From Paenibacillus sp. RC334 (GTDB lineage: Bacteria > Bacillota > Bacilli > Paenibacillales > Paenibacillaceae), in the NCBI RefSeq assembly GCF_030034735.1, contig NZ_CP125370.1:5565001-5629000 (forward strand): DNA of 64,000 nt, written 5' to 3'. This document shows positions 43,896-52,045 of this stretch, in pieces. A program made the translations under genes and the position numbers. The notes beneath the pieces were generated by a model. It saw only the letters and a program-made list of their open reading frames with translations, had not been told where the DNA came from and ran no database searches. Every line of letters begins with the position of its first letter. The first letter of the stretch is position 1.

Positions 43896-44573
43896 TTAAG
43901 GAGCTTCATACTTGGAAGTAAATCTTTCTCGATCTTTAATGATCTCGTTTTTATAGGCATCTTGATATGTTTTATACTCCTCTGTTTTGGTTAGTTCATT
44001 AGCAATGCTCTCTTCACTAAGTTTCTGGATACTGTTTTTCGAAAAAACATCTGTTTTTACCTCTATGTTAGAATTAGGTCCTGATACGAGTAAAGAACCA
44101 TCCTGCTCTGCGGTCGCAGTGAACACATATACCTTTCCTTTTTGTGGTAGGGAATCATCTTCAAATAAGAAATATGTGCTCTTATCATCATTCAGTCCCC
44201 CAAATTTTTGAATAGGAATGGAAACATCCTTCTTTAAATTACCTTTTATATTACTAAGCACTTTAACGGAGTAATTTGTATAGGGACTTGTCAATACTTT
44301 GGGTCCATCCTCCGTTTCTTTCGTGACAGGAAATTTATACTCCGTTCCCGTCATTTCTTCTACGAGGCCTACAAATGCATAGTCAGTATAACCTACAACC
44401 TCTTTGGGGTTATTTATATCTATAACAAATGATGCTTGTATATAGCTAGTTGGAATTTCGCCAGACTTCGTTATATTCTTGTCTACCTTAGGATTTGAAC
44501 AACCAGAAGCCAGTATTGCAACCGTAGTTAAAATGGACAAGAACATAAATGCTTTCTTCATGCTAGTTCTCAT
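43896..44573 (-). CDS. Lipoprotein of unknown function, copy 1
   Basis: 225 residues. The lipobox is LASGCS (Cys about 25), so the mature protein is lipid-anchored outside the membrane. The body has EVVGYTDYAFVGLVEEMTGTEY and VKVLSNIKGNLKKDVSIPIQ, suggesting a beta-barrel or sandwich with no known catalytic motif. GGAGG precedes the ATG. It is near-identical to the copy at 45961, which follows a matrixin gene. Here only the protease 3' end is left upstream. The pairing suggests a job linked to that protease, for instance immunity or anchoring, which is inference. Confidence 0.75.
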   Translation of the reverse strand: MRTSMKKAFMFLSILTTVAILASGCSNPKVDKNITKSGEIPTSYIQASFVIDINNPKEVVGYTDYAFVGLVEEMTGTEYKFPVTKETEDGPKVLTSPYTNYSVKVLSNIKGNLKKDVSIPIQKFGGLNDDKSTYFLFEDDSLPQKGKVYVFTATAEQDGSLLVSGPNSNIEVKTDVFSKNSIQKLSEESIANELTKTEEYKTYQDAYKNEIIKDRERFTSKYEAP

Positions 44574-44589
44574 TGGTCGTACCTCCTTA

Positions 44590-44715
44590 ATTAATATCTT
44601 TTATAAGCAAGATCGTATGAAGCTTTATCATTAGCGCTGAGCGTTGTTATCGACGTAACATACGCAAAATTAAAAAAAGTCGAATGCCTTCAAGCAATCG
44701 ACTGGGCGAAAACAA
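44590..44715 (-). pseudogene. Fused remnants of a matrixin 3' end and a Spo0E-like 3' end
   Basis: 44590-44666 equals the 3' end of the matrixin gene (compare 46656-46731). Directly after it, TACGCAAAATTAAAAAAAGTCGAATGCC onwards to CGACTGGGCGA matches the 3' end and hairpin of the Spo0E-like gene at 48114-48163. The junction falls at TACGCA, a short stretch shared by both. It is the scar of a deletion or recombination between the two families. Confidence 0.65.
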
Positions 44716-44738
44716 AAAAATGCTGTAGCTTCAAAAAA

Positions 44739-44831
44739 TTAATCTATCAGCTTAACTTTAAAACTTGCATTAGGACTTGCTGTATAAGGATTATCATCAA
44801 GCAAGGGCGAAAATGGATTAATCAGCATGAA
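44739..44831 (-). pseudogene. C-terminal remnant of an exported protein
   Basis: The minus strand encodes MLINPFSPLLDDNPYTAS and PNASFKVKLID, then TAA at 44739. It is in the same frame as the end of the stalk-domain gene at 44862 but is separated by two stop codons. It has no ribosome site. It may be the decayed end of that gene or of a paralogue. Confidence 0.4.
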
Positions 44832-44861
44832 CAAGGCGTGAAGGACTATTTTTTATCTTTT

Positions 44862-45741
44862 TCACTTAATCTCATCTTTTGTTTTTATCGTTCTACCAGC
44901 AACTAATACATATTGAAGAGGATCTTTTATAGTGAGAAATGAAATGCTTCGAGAAACCGAGCTTCCCTTTTCAATCTTTGGACGCTTTCTATCGGGAATA
45001 TCTACGGAAGCCTGATCAGCATCCATGTTAAGCGTTTGATTAAAGACAAGTATTTCGTGTAAATCCTCCTTGCCTTCCTTAATCGCAGAACCTGAACGGT
45101 TCAAGGCACTTACAGTTAAATTACCCTCTAGTTCTCCTGAGGAATTTGTCTTGGCTATTATTTTAAAATCACGAACGTCTAAAATAGAATTGTTATCTAA
45201 TATATTGTTTCTCCCCCCAATCCAATTCAGTGACATGTTGAAGAACCTTACTTTGGTTAAAAGATTCATTTTGCAAAACAACCTTATTATTTTTATATTC
45301 AAATGGAATATCCATAGCTCTTAGTAATACACCAAGTGGAATGATAAAAGAATTCTGCTTCAGTTCAGGATAGGTATCCATTTGTACAGTCTCACCGTTC
45401 AATTCATACATATCCTTACCTTTGTAAAACACAATCTTGTCTTTTTTCCAGTTGATAATAGCTTCCTGTGACTTCAAATTGTATTCAACTTTAGCACCAA
45501 GAAGTTCAGACACAGAACGAAGGGGAGCCATTAAACGATTTTCTTTATTTGTATATGGGCCCACGGGAGCGCTGTACAGGACATCATAATCGTTTACTTT
45601 AAGTAAAGATGTTCCGCTAAAGTTCAAAGAATAATCGGTTTGAGCTGCATTAACTACAGGAGATGTACTGAACAGAGTAAATGCAAGTAAAGTGAAGGAT
45701 AACTGAGTTGTCCTAAATATACACATAAATAGAGGGTCCAA
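44862..45741 (-). pseudogene. Stalk-domain (Cu-amine-oxidase N-terminal-like) secreted protein, frameshifted in a G tract
   Basis: Start TTG 45741 follows AAGGAGG. A signal peptide (LLAFTLFSTSPVVNA) leads into a copper-amine-oxidase-N-like stalk domain (NRLMAPLRSVSELLGAKVEY, IIPLGVLLRAMDIPFEY). At the run of six G at 45213-45218 the frame shifts. With five G the protein continues as ELDWGRNNILDNNSILDVRD and on to TIKTKDEIK at 44862, about 290 residues. As written, the first frame ends after GEKQYIR. This is the second G6 frameshift in a cell-surface gene in this window. Stalk domains usually sit in secreted or wall-bound proteins. Confidence 0.7.
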
Positions 45742-45865
45742 GTTTAACCTCCTTCTTTTAATCGCTTAATCGCTGCCACCAATTGCCTAAAGATACAATA
45801 TAAAAATCAAATGGGTTCTTCCTTTAATAAGTTACCGTATAATTCATTCTTGAACTTTAGATTAA

Positions 45866-45905
45866 AAGCAGTCTAAATCCCTTATAGTAGAGGTTTAGAC
45901 TGCTT
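45866..45905 (-). terminator. Terminator after lipoprotein copy 2
   Basis: AGCAGTCTAAA pairs with TTTAGACTGCT; counterpart of the hairpin at 43794. Confidence 0.7.
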
Positions 45906-45960
45906 CACAAAAATTTATATCAGAAATTGGTATTTAGAGTTTCGCAGCAGAATGCTCATA

Positions 45961-46638
45961 TTAAGGAGCTTCATACTTGGAAATAAATCTTTCTCGATCT
46001 TTAACAATCTCATTTTTATAGGCATCTTGATACGTTTTATACTCCTCTGTCTTGGTTAGTTCATTAGCAATGCTCTCTTCACTAAGCGCCTGGATACTGT
46101 TTTTCGAAAAAACATCTGTTTTTACCTCTATGTTAGAATTAGGGCCTGATACTAACATAGAACCATCGGGCCGTGCGTTAGCAGTGAATACATAAATTTT
46201 TCCTTCCTGTGGAAGAAGATCGTCTTCATTTAAGAAATATTCGCTCTTATCATCACTCAGACCTCCGAATTTTTGAATTGGAATGGAAACATCCTTCTTT
46301 AAATTACCTTTTATATTATCAAGCACTTTAACGGAATAATTCGTATAGGGCATCGTCAATACTTTGGGGCCATCCTCCGTTTCTTTCGTGACAGGAAATT
46401 TATACTCCGTTCCCGTCATTTCTTCTACGAGGCCTACAAATGCATAGTCAGCATAACCTACAACCTCTTTGGGGTTATTTATATCTATAACAAATGATGC
46501 TTGTATATAGCTAGTTGGAATTTCGCCAGATTTCGTTATATTCTTGTCTATCTTAGGATTTGAACAGCCAGAAGCCAGTATTGCAACCGTAGTGAAAATG
46601 GACAAGATCATAAATGCTTTCTTCATGCTAGTTTTCAT
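45961..46638 (-). CDS. Lipoprotein of unknown function, copy 2
   Basis: 225 residues, near-identical to 43896-44573, with lipobox LASGCS. It follows the matrixin gene after 17 bases and is clearly in one operon with it. Differences from copy 1 cluster in the middle (NARPDGSM against AEQDGSL; NEDDLLPQEGK against FEDDSLPQKGK). The family is unrecognised. A membrane-anchored partner of a small secreted metalloprotease is plausible from the order alone. Confidence 0.75.
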   Translation of the reverse strand: MKTSMKKAFMILSIFTTVAILASGCSNPKIDKNITKSGEIPTSYIQASFVIDINNPKEVVGYADYAFVGLVEEMTGTEYKFPVTKETEDGPKVLTMPYTNYSVKVLDNIKGNLKKDVSIPIQKFGGLSDDKSEYFLNEDDLLPQEGKIYVFTANARPDGSMLVSGPNSNIEVKTDVFSKNSIQALSEESIANELTKTEEYKTYQDAYKNEIVKDRERFISKYEAP

Positions 46639-46655
46639 TGGTTGTACCTCCTTAA

Positions 46656-47187
46656 TTAGTATCTTTTATAAGCAAGATCGTATGAAGCTTTATCATTAGC
46701 GCTGAGCCTTGTTATAGACGTAACATACGCATACATTAAATCATTACTTGTATTATGTTCCAACCCAAGAGCATGACCAAGCTCATGAGTGGCAACATTT
46801 TGTTTCTCAGCAGAACTCAACTGGTTCATTCGATATTGATTGAATGTCATCCTACCTGATGGATAGGTTAGAGCAGCATAGTTATCTATATCGTAATAAT
46901 CGGACAAAGTAACATCTTCAATAGTTGATGCATAGTCCGGTCTAATAATGCCAAATTTATAATTTTCCCAGGTATTTACCCCGGCATTAAATGAAGTTTG
47001 ATAAGCTGTACTTCCTCCCCATTCTAGGTGCTTAGTAGAATCAACTAAATCCCACGACAATAAGGATGTGGTAGCAGCAGAGGCTTGCAAAGAAAAAAAC
47101 AATGAACTGTGTAATGATAAAATAGTAAGTGCAGCAATTGTAACGATTTTTTTTAGTCATAACTTTATGGATATTCCCCTTCTTCAT
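46656..47187 (-). pseudogene. Matrixin-like zinc metalloprotease, signal peptide broken by an A-tract frameshift
   Basis: From ATG 47187 (GGAGG upstream) the frame reads MKKGNIHKVMTKK and then runs into a run of eight A (T8 on the plus strand, 47147-47154). One A fewer gives a proper signal peptide (IVTIAALTILSLHSSLFFSL, then QASAATT) joined to the open mature part. That part has the zinc site HELGHALGLEH (HExxHxxGxxH) and a later Met in NDLMYAYV, fitting M10/matrixin-type enzymes; about 148 residues follow the break. Without a frame correction the enzyme could only start at an internal ATG (47102) with a damaged signal peptide. Confidence 0.75.
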
Positions 47188-47960
47188 TCTATATCCTCCC
47201 TAAATTTTAATATAATTTTAAAACAAATTGATAAAATTCCATTCCTCTAATTTTCTATAAAAGGACACCTCCTTTTATGATGTGCTCCCCATTAAGATGC
47301 ATGAGGTTTGCACACAGCCCTTTGAGTCCCTCTATTCATTAGACACTCACTGTTGCAGTTCTAAGGTGAAAGGAGAGAACTAAATCGCCCCATGCCCCAA
47401 ACTATAGCAACAAACCCTCTTTATGTCATTGACTATAAAACTATGAAAATTCCAAAATTTATAATATGTTTATGTATCCTTTTTTATGCTCTATCGTCCA
47501 TATGAACGAATCCAGGTAGTTCCATCCAAGCTTGATGCAACAAGTTTTTTATAATAATTTGACCTTAAAAGAGTACTCGTACTTTGGGTTATAGTCAGTA
47601 ATCTTTAAAAATATTAATTCAGAAAAATCTGAGTGTTCTTTCAGTGATTTGTGGATTTGGTAAGTCCAAATCGTCGGTTCACCAGATATTTTTCATAACT
47701 AAACTCTCGTATATTCAACTCATCAAGTTATAAGAAACCGATTTTTTCAGAAAATACCTCCATCCTGTTAACTTCGTATCCGAAATACCTAAGTTTTTTC
47801 ACTCATCACAGGTGACCCTAGTAGGGGATAAAATGATTGTTTGAAAAGGATATGTTTTAATCTATACAAACACCAAGATTAGAATAGATATCCTCATGCA
47901 CTTTCATATTTCCCAAAAATACACATGGCACCCTAAAATAAGTACCATCTAAGGAGGGAT
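47188..47960. other. Long intergenic stretch, no gene identified
   Basis: About 770 A+T-rich bases. I translated promising stretches and found no frame longer than about 40 codons with a ribosome site, and no clear remnants of neighbouring gene families. AAAAGGACACCTCCTTTT near 47261 is a small hairpin. The region probably holds the protease promoter on the left and that of the Spo0E-like gene on the right. Confidence 0.4.
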
Positions 47961-47965
47961 GTATG

Positions 47966-48145
47966 ATGGAAAGTGAGGAAACTTTGCAACAGCGATTGGA
48001 GAACAATCGACAACGACTCTATGATTTGCAAGCAAAATATGGACTAAGCCATATTGATGTACTCAGGCAATCTATGGTTTTGGACGAGCTGATCAATCAA
48101 TATAATCGGATATACTATGCACAATTAAAAAAGCCGATTGCTTGA
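47966..48145 (+). CDS. Spo0E-like aspartyl-phosphate phosphatase, second copy
   Basis: 59 residues with the family signature SMVLDELINQYNRIYY. It has the same length as the 13955 copy and is similar throughout (TLQQRLENNRQRLYDLQAKY against TLNQQLEDARQRLHDLYKQY). Such proteins dephosphorylate Spo0A~P. AAGGAGGG precedes two ATG codons (47963, 47966); the second has the better spacing. Two hairpins follow. It converges on an AbrB-like gene. Confidence 0.8.
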   Translation: MESEETLQQRLENNRQRLYDLQAKYGLSHIDVLRQSMVLDELINQYNRIYYAQLKKPIA

Positions 48146-48193
48146 AAGCAATCGACTGGGCGAGAAACTTGTGGTGGGTCACTCGCCCTTTTA
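48135..48193 (+). terminator. Double hairpin terminator after the Spo0E-like gene
   Basis: CGATTGCTT/AAGCAATCG, then GGGCGAG (48158-48164) pairing with CTCGCCC (48182-48188) followed by TTTTA. A decayed copy of the first hairpin lies at 44685-44715. Confidence 0.7.
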
Positions 48194-48229
48194 TTGTAAC
48201 ATACATGCCAAATCATCTGATTGCCAGCT

Positions 48230-48478
48230 TTATCGTTTATTTTTCAGTTCATTCATACAGAAGATACAGATCCAAGCACTTTTAAAATATGTAAGATGTT
48301 GAAGCTCGCCACATAAAATACAGGCCTCCCCCACGCATCGTCGCATAATCAAGCCACTCTCCGTCATCCAAAATTCCATGGCTGTATGCTTGCCAATCCC
48401 AAGACGCCTCCTTATATCTACGGGGATGACAATCCGACCTAAGCTATCCAAGTCCCTGACCATTCCTACGCGATCCAA
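48230..48478 (-). CDS. Short AbrB-like regulator with zinc ribbon
   Basis: 82 residues from TTG 48478 (AAGGAGG, 8 bases). The AbrB domain (MVRDLDSLGRIVIPVDIRRRL) is followed by a four-cysteine ribbon (CILC, 14 residues, CIFC) that ends the protein. It shows the same module order as the pair at 15925/16392 but without the C-terminal HTH. It lies next to a Spo0E-like gene, as those do. It probably acts in transition-state control; targets are unknown. Confidence 0.75.
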   Translation of the reverse strand: MDRVGMVRDLDSLGRIVIPVDIRRRLGIGKHTAMEFWMTESGLIMRRCVGEACILCGELQHLTYFKSAWICIFCMNELKNKR

Positions 48479-48554
48479 GAAAAAACCTCCTTATTCAAAA
48501 GACTCAATACACCCAAAATAGGCATACATGCTTTGGATAAGGAAATATTTATCA

Positions 48555-48697
48555 TCACATGGCGTGAATTGGAAAAGAAACGGTACCTGCTGAAGAAGTT
48601 ACATCGGCAGTAGTATGGGCTTCGTAATAATCAGATAATGTAACCTCTTCAACAGGAGATACACGGTTTGGTCTAATAATACCAATTTATAATTTCG
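48555..48697 (-). pseudogene. Internal fragment of a matrixin-like gene
   Basis: The minus strand encodes IGIIRPNRVSPVEEVTLSDYY followed by EAHTTADVTSSAGTV, parallel to FGIIRPDYASTIEDVTLSDYY and YPSGRMTF of the protease at 46656. A one-base loss before IGIIRP and a stop at 48555 show decay; the zinc site is gone. It abuts the collagen-like gene's stop codon. Confidence 0.65.
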
Positions 48698-48698
48698 C

Positions 48699-49547
48699 TC
48701 AGTTCGCCATTCTTAATGTAAATTGAAAAACCTCGAAAATAAACGGCGTACCCGCAATTACAAGAGCTTCTTCCAATTCAACAGTCAATGTGGTACTACT
48801 TATCTGGTACAACCTGCTTTCCTGCAGTACCCCATTAATATACAAATCCGTGTAGCTGTTCGCACCCAATTCTGGAAGCTGACTTGCCAACTGTCCATCA
48901 TCATTCGTAAACTGGGAAATAGGGATTTCAACCGTACCCGTCAGATCTGAATCGGCAAAATAGAAATATCGCTGTACCTCAGGCACAACCGTGATCCCAT
49001 CCAAATTAAGCGGTGGTCCCTGCTCTCCCTGTGGCCCAGCCTCTCCTTGCAAGCCTTGAATCCCTGGAACCCCCTGAAGACCCTGTTCACCTTGGGGGCC
49101 TATGGCGCCCGCCTGGCCCTGGGGTCCGGCACTACCCGGAATGCCCTGTGGCCCAGCCGGACCTTGTATGCCTTGATGCCCAGCATTACCATCGGTCCCC
49201 CTTAATCCATGCACCCCTTGAACTGCTCCTCCTGAATTGCCTTGAGGCTCCTGTTCGCCGCCTCGCAGTCTTCGTTGACCTTTGAATTTCATAAAACAGA
49301 TTTTTTTATTTGATAAACCTGAGGGCACCCGCTCAGCGTGCAAATGATGTCTATAAGCGCATATTCTCTCTCTTCTTCTACCCTGTCTATAAATACGTTT
49401 ATTTCCCTTTTTGTTACGAATGCAGCTCGTTCCTGTACGATAAATGGGCATAAAACGGAACGCTCCCATCTTTTGATCTCTTTCCTTCTTTTTTTTCCTT
49501 GCCACCTGGGTCAAGCGATATCTTTTACGCAACAATAAATTTCCCAA
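48699..49547 (-). CDS. Collagen-like surface protein with C-terminal DUF4183-type domain
   Basis: 282 residues from TTG 49547 (GGAGGTGTCAGTA upstream). A very basic N-terminal region of about 95 residues ([28 protein letters not shown]) precedes some 25 Gly-X-Y triplets ([19 protein letters not shown] and similar), then a C-terminal domain with [17 protein letters not shown] and [19 protein letters not shown]. The NGVLQ(E/Q/L)-x strand recurs in the two plus-strand genes at 49778 and 50314, and I take it as the DUF4183 mark. Collagen-like fibres of this kind decorate spores (BclA-type) in relatives. No membrane anchor was seen. Confidence 0.75.
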   Translation of the reverse strand: MGNLLLRKRYRLTQVARKKKKERDQKMGAFRFMPIYRTGTSCIRNKKGNKRIYRQGRRRERICAYRHHLHAERVPSGLSNKKICFMKFKGQRRLRGGEQEPQGNSGGAVQGVHGLRGTDGNAGHQGIQGPAGPQGIPGSAGPQGQAGAIGPQGEQGLQGVPGIQGLQGEAGPQGEQGPPLNLDGITVVPEVQRYFYFADSDLTGTVEIPISQFTNDDGQLASQLPELGANSYTDLYINGVLQESRLYQISSTTLTVELEEALVIAGTPFIFEVFQFTLRMAN

Positions 49548-49619
49548 TACTGACACCTCCATAATTAAGTACAGTTTCATTATCTTATGGAATCTAAACG
49601 AACCTGATTGGACAGATGA

Positions 49620-49777
49620 CCTCCTTAAATTTTTTTCCAAAAAAATAAATTTTTAATGCTCACTTCCATTTCGCCGTTACATTATTTTTTCTTTCTGAAT
49701 TTACTGAAAGTGGGACTGAATCCCCTGTAATTTTTCAAAAAAATAAATTCCCCCAATTTTAGAATGGAGGTACCAAC
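49620..49777. promoter_or_regulatory. Divergent promoter region of the collagen-like/DUF4183 genes
   Basis: It contains two direct copies of a TTTTC(C)AAAAAAATAAATT block (about 49634-49651 and 49731-49749), one near each gene start. They may be shared control elements, for instance for a sporulation sigma factor; this is inference. Confidence 0.35.
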
Positions 49778-50191
49778 ATGCCCGTTATTAAACCTGTTTA
49801 TACCGCCGTTGCAACTGCACCGGTCGCAAGCGGAGGCGTAGTCACCACTACTGTAAGCCCAGCTATTACAAATTTTTTCTCAGCTGTAACTGCTGGTGAT
49901 ATTGCCGGAGGTGTTACAACACTTCTCGCCGCAAGCTTTGTTGATGATGCTGATGCTCCAGTCGTCGCTTTACCTGTCCTTAGCGCAGACGATTATTACA
50001 ATGTATTTGTGAATGGTGTTTTGCAGCAGGCTACTTTATCCACTTTGACACCCGCCAGTCTAGTTTTGGCGACCACTGATATTGCCGTAGGTGTTCCTGT
50101 CACCCTTGCTGTAGCCAGCTTTGGGAATACGGTCTCATCCATTACGACTCAGCCAGCCATTTCGGCACCAACGGTTACGATCAGCACTTAA
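49778..50191 (+). CDS. DUF4183-type protein, first of series
   Basis: 137 residues, rich in Ala, Val and Thr. It starts MPVIKPVYTAVATAPVASGG and holds the DUF4183-like core (SFVDDADAPVVALPVLSADD, YYNVFVNGVLQQATL, VTLAV). No signal peptide or membrane helix, as for spore-coat or exosporium components that assemble from inside the mother cell. GGAGGT precedes the ATG. A terminator-like hairpin follows at 50249. Confidence 0.7.
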   Translation: MPVIKPVYTAVATAPVASGGVVTTTVSPAITNFFSAVTAGDIAGGVTTLLAASFVDDADAPVVALPVLSADDYYNVFVNGVLQQATLSTLTPASLVLATTDIAVGVPVTLAVASFGNTVSSITTQPAISAPTVTIST

Positions 50192-50248
50192 TCAATTTTT
50201 TAAATAAAATGGATTCAGAACCATTTTCTCACATGATATACGTTAGCC

Positions 50249-50290
50249 TGGAGATTCTCAGTCTCGTAAACTGTGAATCTCCAGGTTTCA
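50249..50290 (+). terminator. Hairpin between two DUF4183-type genes
   Basis: CCTGGAGATTC pairs with GAATCTCCAGG (11 bp) across a 17-base loop, followed by TTTCAAT. It may end or attenuate transcription before the next gene. Confidence 0.6.
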
Positions 50291-50313
50291 ATAACTGGAG
50301 GTGAGATATACTT

Positions 50314-50598
50314 ATGCCAATTATTCCTCCGTTTCAGGGATCAAAAAAATTTGTCTCCAACATTTTAGAAGGCACAGGAACAGGAGCCTCCTTTTCAATT
50401 GCGGCTATAAACTTTATTGATGATGCAGGATTGACAATAACTTCATTTCCAACAACGTTCAACTACTATCTTCTCTATATTAACGGTGTACTCCAATTAG
50501 ATAATTCATCCTCCGTTTCAGCAACTGCGATTAACCTTCCGGATGGAGATACACTTGATCCGTCTGTACCGATCATGATTGAATTCATTATCAGGTAA
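50314..50598 (+). CDS. DUF4183-type protein, second of series
   Basis: 94 residues, the minimal domain: MPIIPPFQGSKKF, then INFIDDAGLTITSFPTTFNY and [19 protein letters not shown], ending IMIEFIIR. It shares the MP-x-I-x-P start and NGVLQ strand with the protein at 49778 and the tail of the collagen-like protein. GGAGGTGAG precedes the ATG. Probably a structural surface protein, and a partner of the collagen-like one by shared fold. Confidence 0.7.
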   Translation: MPIIPPFQGSKKFVSNILEGTGTGASFSIAAINFIDDAGLTITSFPTTFNYYLLYINGVLQLDNSSSVSATAINLPDGDTLDPSVPIMIEFIIR

Positions 50599-50631
50599 AT
50601 TTCGATGTTCATAGAAGGGAGTGGTACATCC

Positions 50632-51840
50632 ATGAGTCCAACAATTCAACCGATATACAACTTATCAGGCGTTTCACCAACACTGAACTCAATGACTGAC
50701 AAGTTACAAACGGCTGAAGCAAGTCCTCAGTTCAACTACGCTTCCAATTATGGTATTTCTCAGTTGAGGGATATTGTCACCACAAACGGCGGAGGAAATG
50801 TGCAAAATTCAGCAGAAACGTATCAACTGAGTACATCAGCAGCTTCCAATGATCGTGCAGAGCTCCAAACAGCGGAACGCGGACAATTTCTTAACGGGGC
50901 GGCATTTGAATCCGGTATTAATGTACAAGTTCCCAGCCCCCCCACAGGAACTCAGCGGGCTGAATGGGGATATAGCGACAATACAAATGGGGCTTATTTT
51001 GGACAAGATAGCAGCGGCGTATATGTGGCTCTGTTACAAAATGGAGTAGAGACGTTGAAGGTTTATCAATCCTCATGGAATATTGATACGATGGATGGAA
51101 CCGGTTCTAGTCGGGTGACCCTGGACACAACTGACGGCTATCTTTACCAGGTTCGCTACAACTATACCTACGGACAAGTAGAATTCCGTATCGTTGCAAT
51201 CAATCCTCAGCTGTTTCAGCAAGCCGTTACAGTGCATCGCTTCACTCCGTCAAGCGCTGCACTACTGAAGGACGCTAACCAGAATATCAGGGCAACCGTT
51301 CTCAACGGCACATCCGGGGGAGCCTTCAGCATCAATGTAGGCGGAAGGTATTTTACCAACCTGGGTTCCATCTTTAAGACCTCCCGAATCACATCAGAAA
51401 CCCGGATCAATGCCACGATATCAAGTACTGCCTTCACTCCTACAGTGAGCTTCCGAAGAAAACTCTTTTTTCCAGACAACAGCACCCAGGTAAACTCTAT
51501 AAATTTGGGGGCTGCCAGCTTTGATATATTGGCTTCGGCCGATCTCCAATGGGAAGTCCGGGTTAATTCAGTCCTCACTGGCGCATCCTTCGGAGCAGTG
51601 AGCGGGACTCCCTCTTCCGAGAGCTCCTTGCAGTCGGATATCTTGGCAACGGCTATGAATACGTCTCAAGGAGTTCGGGTTTTGGGGGGCCTGTCACTTG
51701 CAGGAACGATAGAGGGTGTCACCAATGTACAAGTTCCTTTTACACTTCCCGGAAACGGTAATTTAACTCTGGCCTTGCGAACATTGAACAATGTCAGCGG
51801 TAATGCGAGCGTGACCCTACGCTTGGAAGAGTTTTGGTAA
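50632..51840 (+). CDS. Large beta-rich surface or spore protein
   Basis: 402 residues from ATG 50632 (GGGAGTGG upstream). It starts MSPTIQPIYN, like its neighbours. The middle has a concanavalin/LamG-like strand pattern (RAEWGYSDNTNGAYFGQDSS, GVYVALLQNGVETLKVYQS, YLYQVRYNYTYGQVEFRIV). The end is strand-rich with many N and S residues. Similar layouts appear in exosporium and phage-tail proteins; no phage genes lie nearby, so a spore or cell-surface role is favoured. It follows the 50314 gene after 33 bases, so it is probably co-transcribed. Confidence 0.6.
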   Translation: MSPTIQPIYNLSGVSPTLNSMTDKLQTAEASPQFNYASNYGISQLRDIVTTNGGGNVQNSAETYQLSTSAASNDRAELQTAERGQFLNGAAFESGINVQVPSPPTGTQRAEWGYSDNTNGAYFGQDSSGVYVALLQNGVETLKVYQSSWNIDTMDGTGSSRVTLDTTDGYLYQVRYNYTYGQVEFRIVAINPQLFQQAVTVHRFTPSSAALLKDANQNIRATVLNGTSGGAFSINVGGRYFTNLGSIFKTSRITSETRINATISSTAFTPTVSFRRKLFFPDNSTQVNSINLGAASFDILASADLQWEVRVNSVLTGASFGAVSGTPSSESSLQSDILATAMNTSQGVRVLGGLSLAGTIEGVTNVQVPFTLPGNGNLTLALRTLNNVSGNASVTLRLEEFW

Positions 51841-52045
51841 TCAGACGGATCTGTTGATAACTACAATTTGCATCATGTATAGGAGGATGGCCCATATAAG
51901 AGGTGTTATATTGCACTTTTACGGACTTGACTGGCAAATACACTTCGACATCTGTGTCAAAGCGTACTTGTCGGTCAATTCCGGCTTCAAAAAAGTCAGA
52001 TATACGATTCTTTTTAGTGATCTGTACGTACCTCTCATTCTTCAC
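51794..52045 (-). CDS. Doubtful small frame after the SUKH-like gene
   Basis: 83 codons from GTG 52045: RYVQITKKNRISDFFEAG, IDRQVRFDTDVEVYLPVK, then a less protein-like tail that overlaps the end of the 50632 gene by 47 bases. The first half looks coding and overlaps the stop of the upstream gene, which could mean coupling or a frameshifted extension of it. No ribosome site is seen. Confidence 0.25.
   Translation of the reverse strand: MKNERYVQITKKNRISDFFEAGIDRQVRFDTDVEVYLPVKSVKVQYNTSYMGHPPIHDANCSYQQIRLITKTLPSVGSRSHYR

Larger units (their letters stand above)
43783..44666. repeat. Duplicated unit, copy 1 (terminator, lipoprotein, truncated matrixin end)
   Basis: About 884 bp closely matching 45855-46731. 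It starts at CTTTAGATTAAAAGCAGTC and ends within the matrixin 3' end at ACATACGCA. Beyond this the two copies differ. Confidence 0.85.
45855..46731. repeat. Duplicated unit, copy 2
   Basis: About 877 bp matching 43783-44666: terminator, whole lipoprotein gene, and the last 76 bases of the matrixin gene. The two lipoproteins differ by scattered substitutions, so the duplication is not recent. Confidence 0.85.

Noticed and set aside
49060..49270. Gly-rich repeat region as a CRISPR-like array
   Set aside because: The repetition comes from Gly-X-Y codons of a collagen-like gene; there are no constant repeats with unique spacers.
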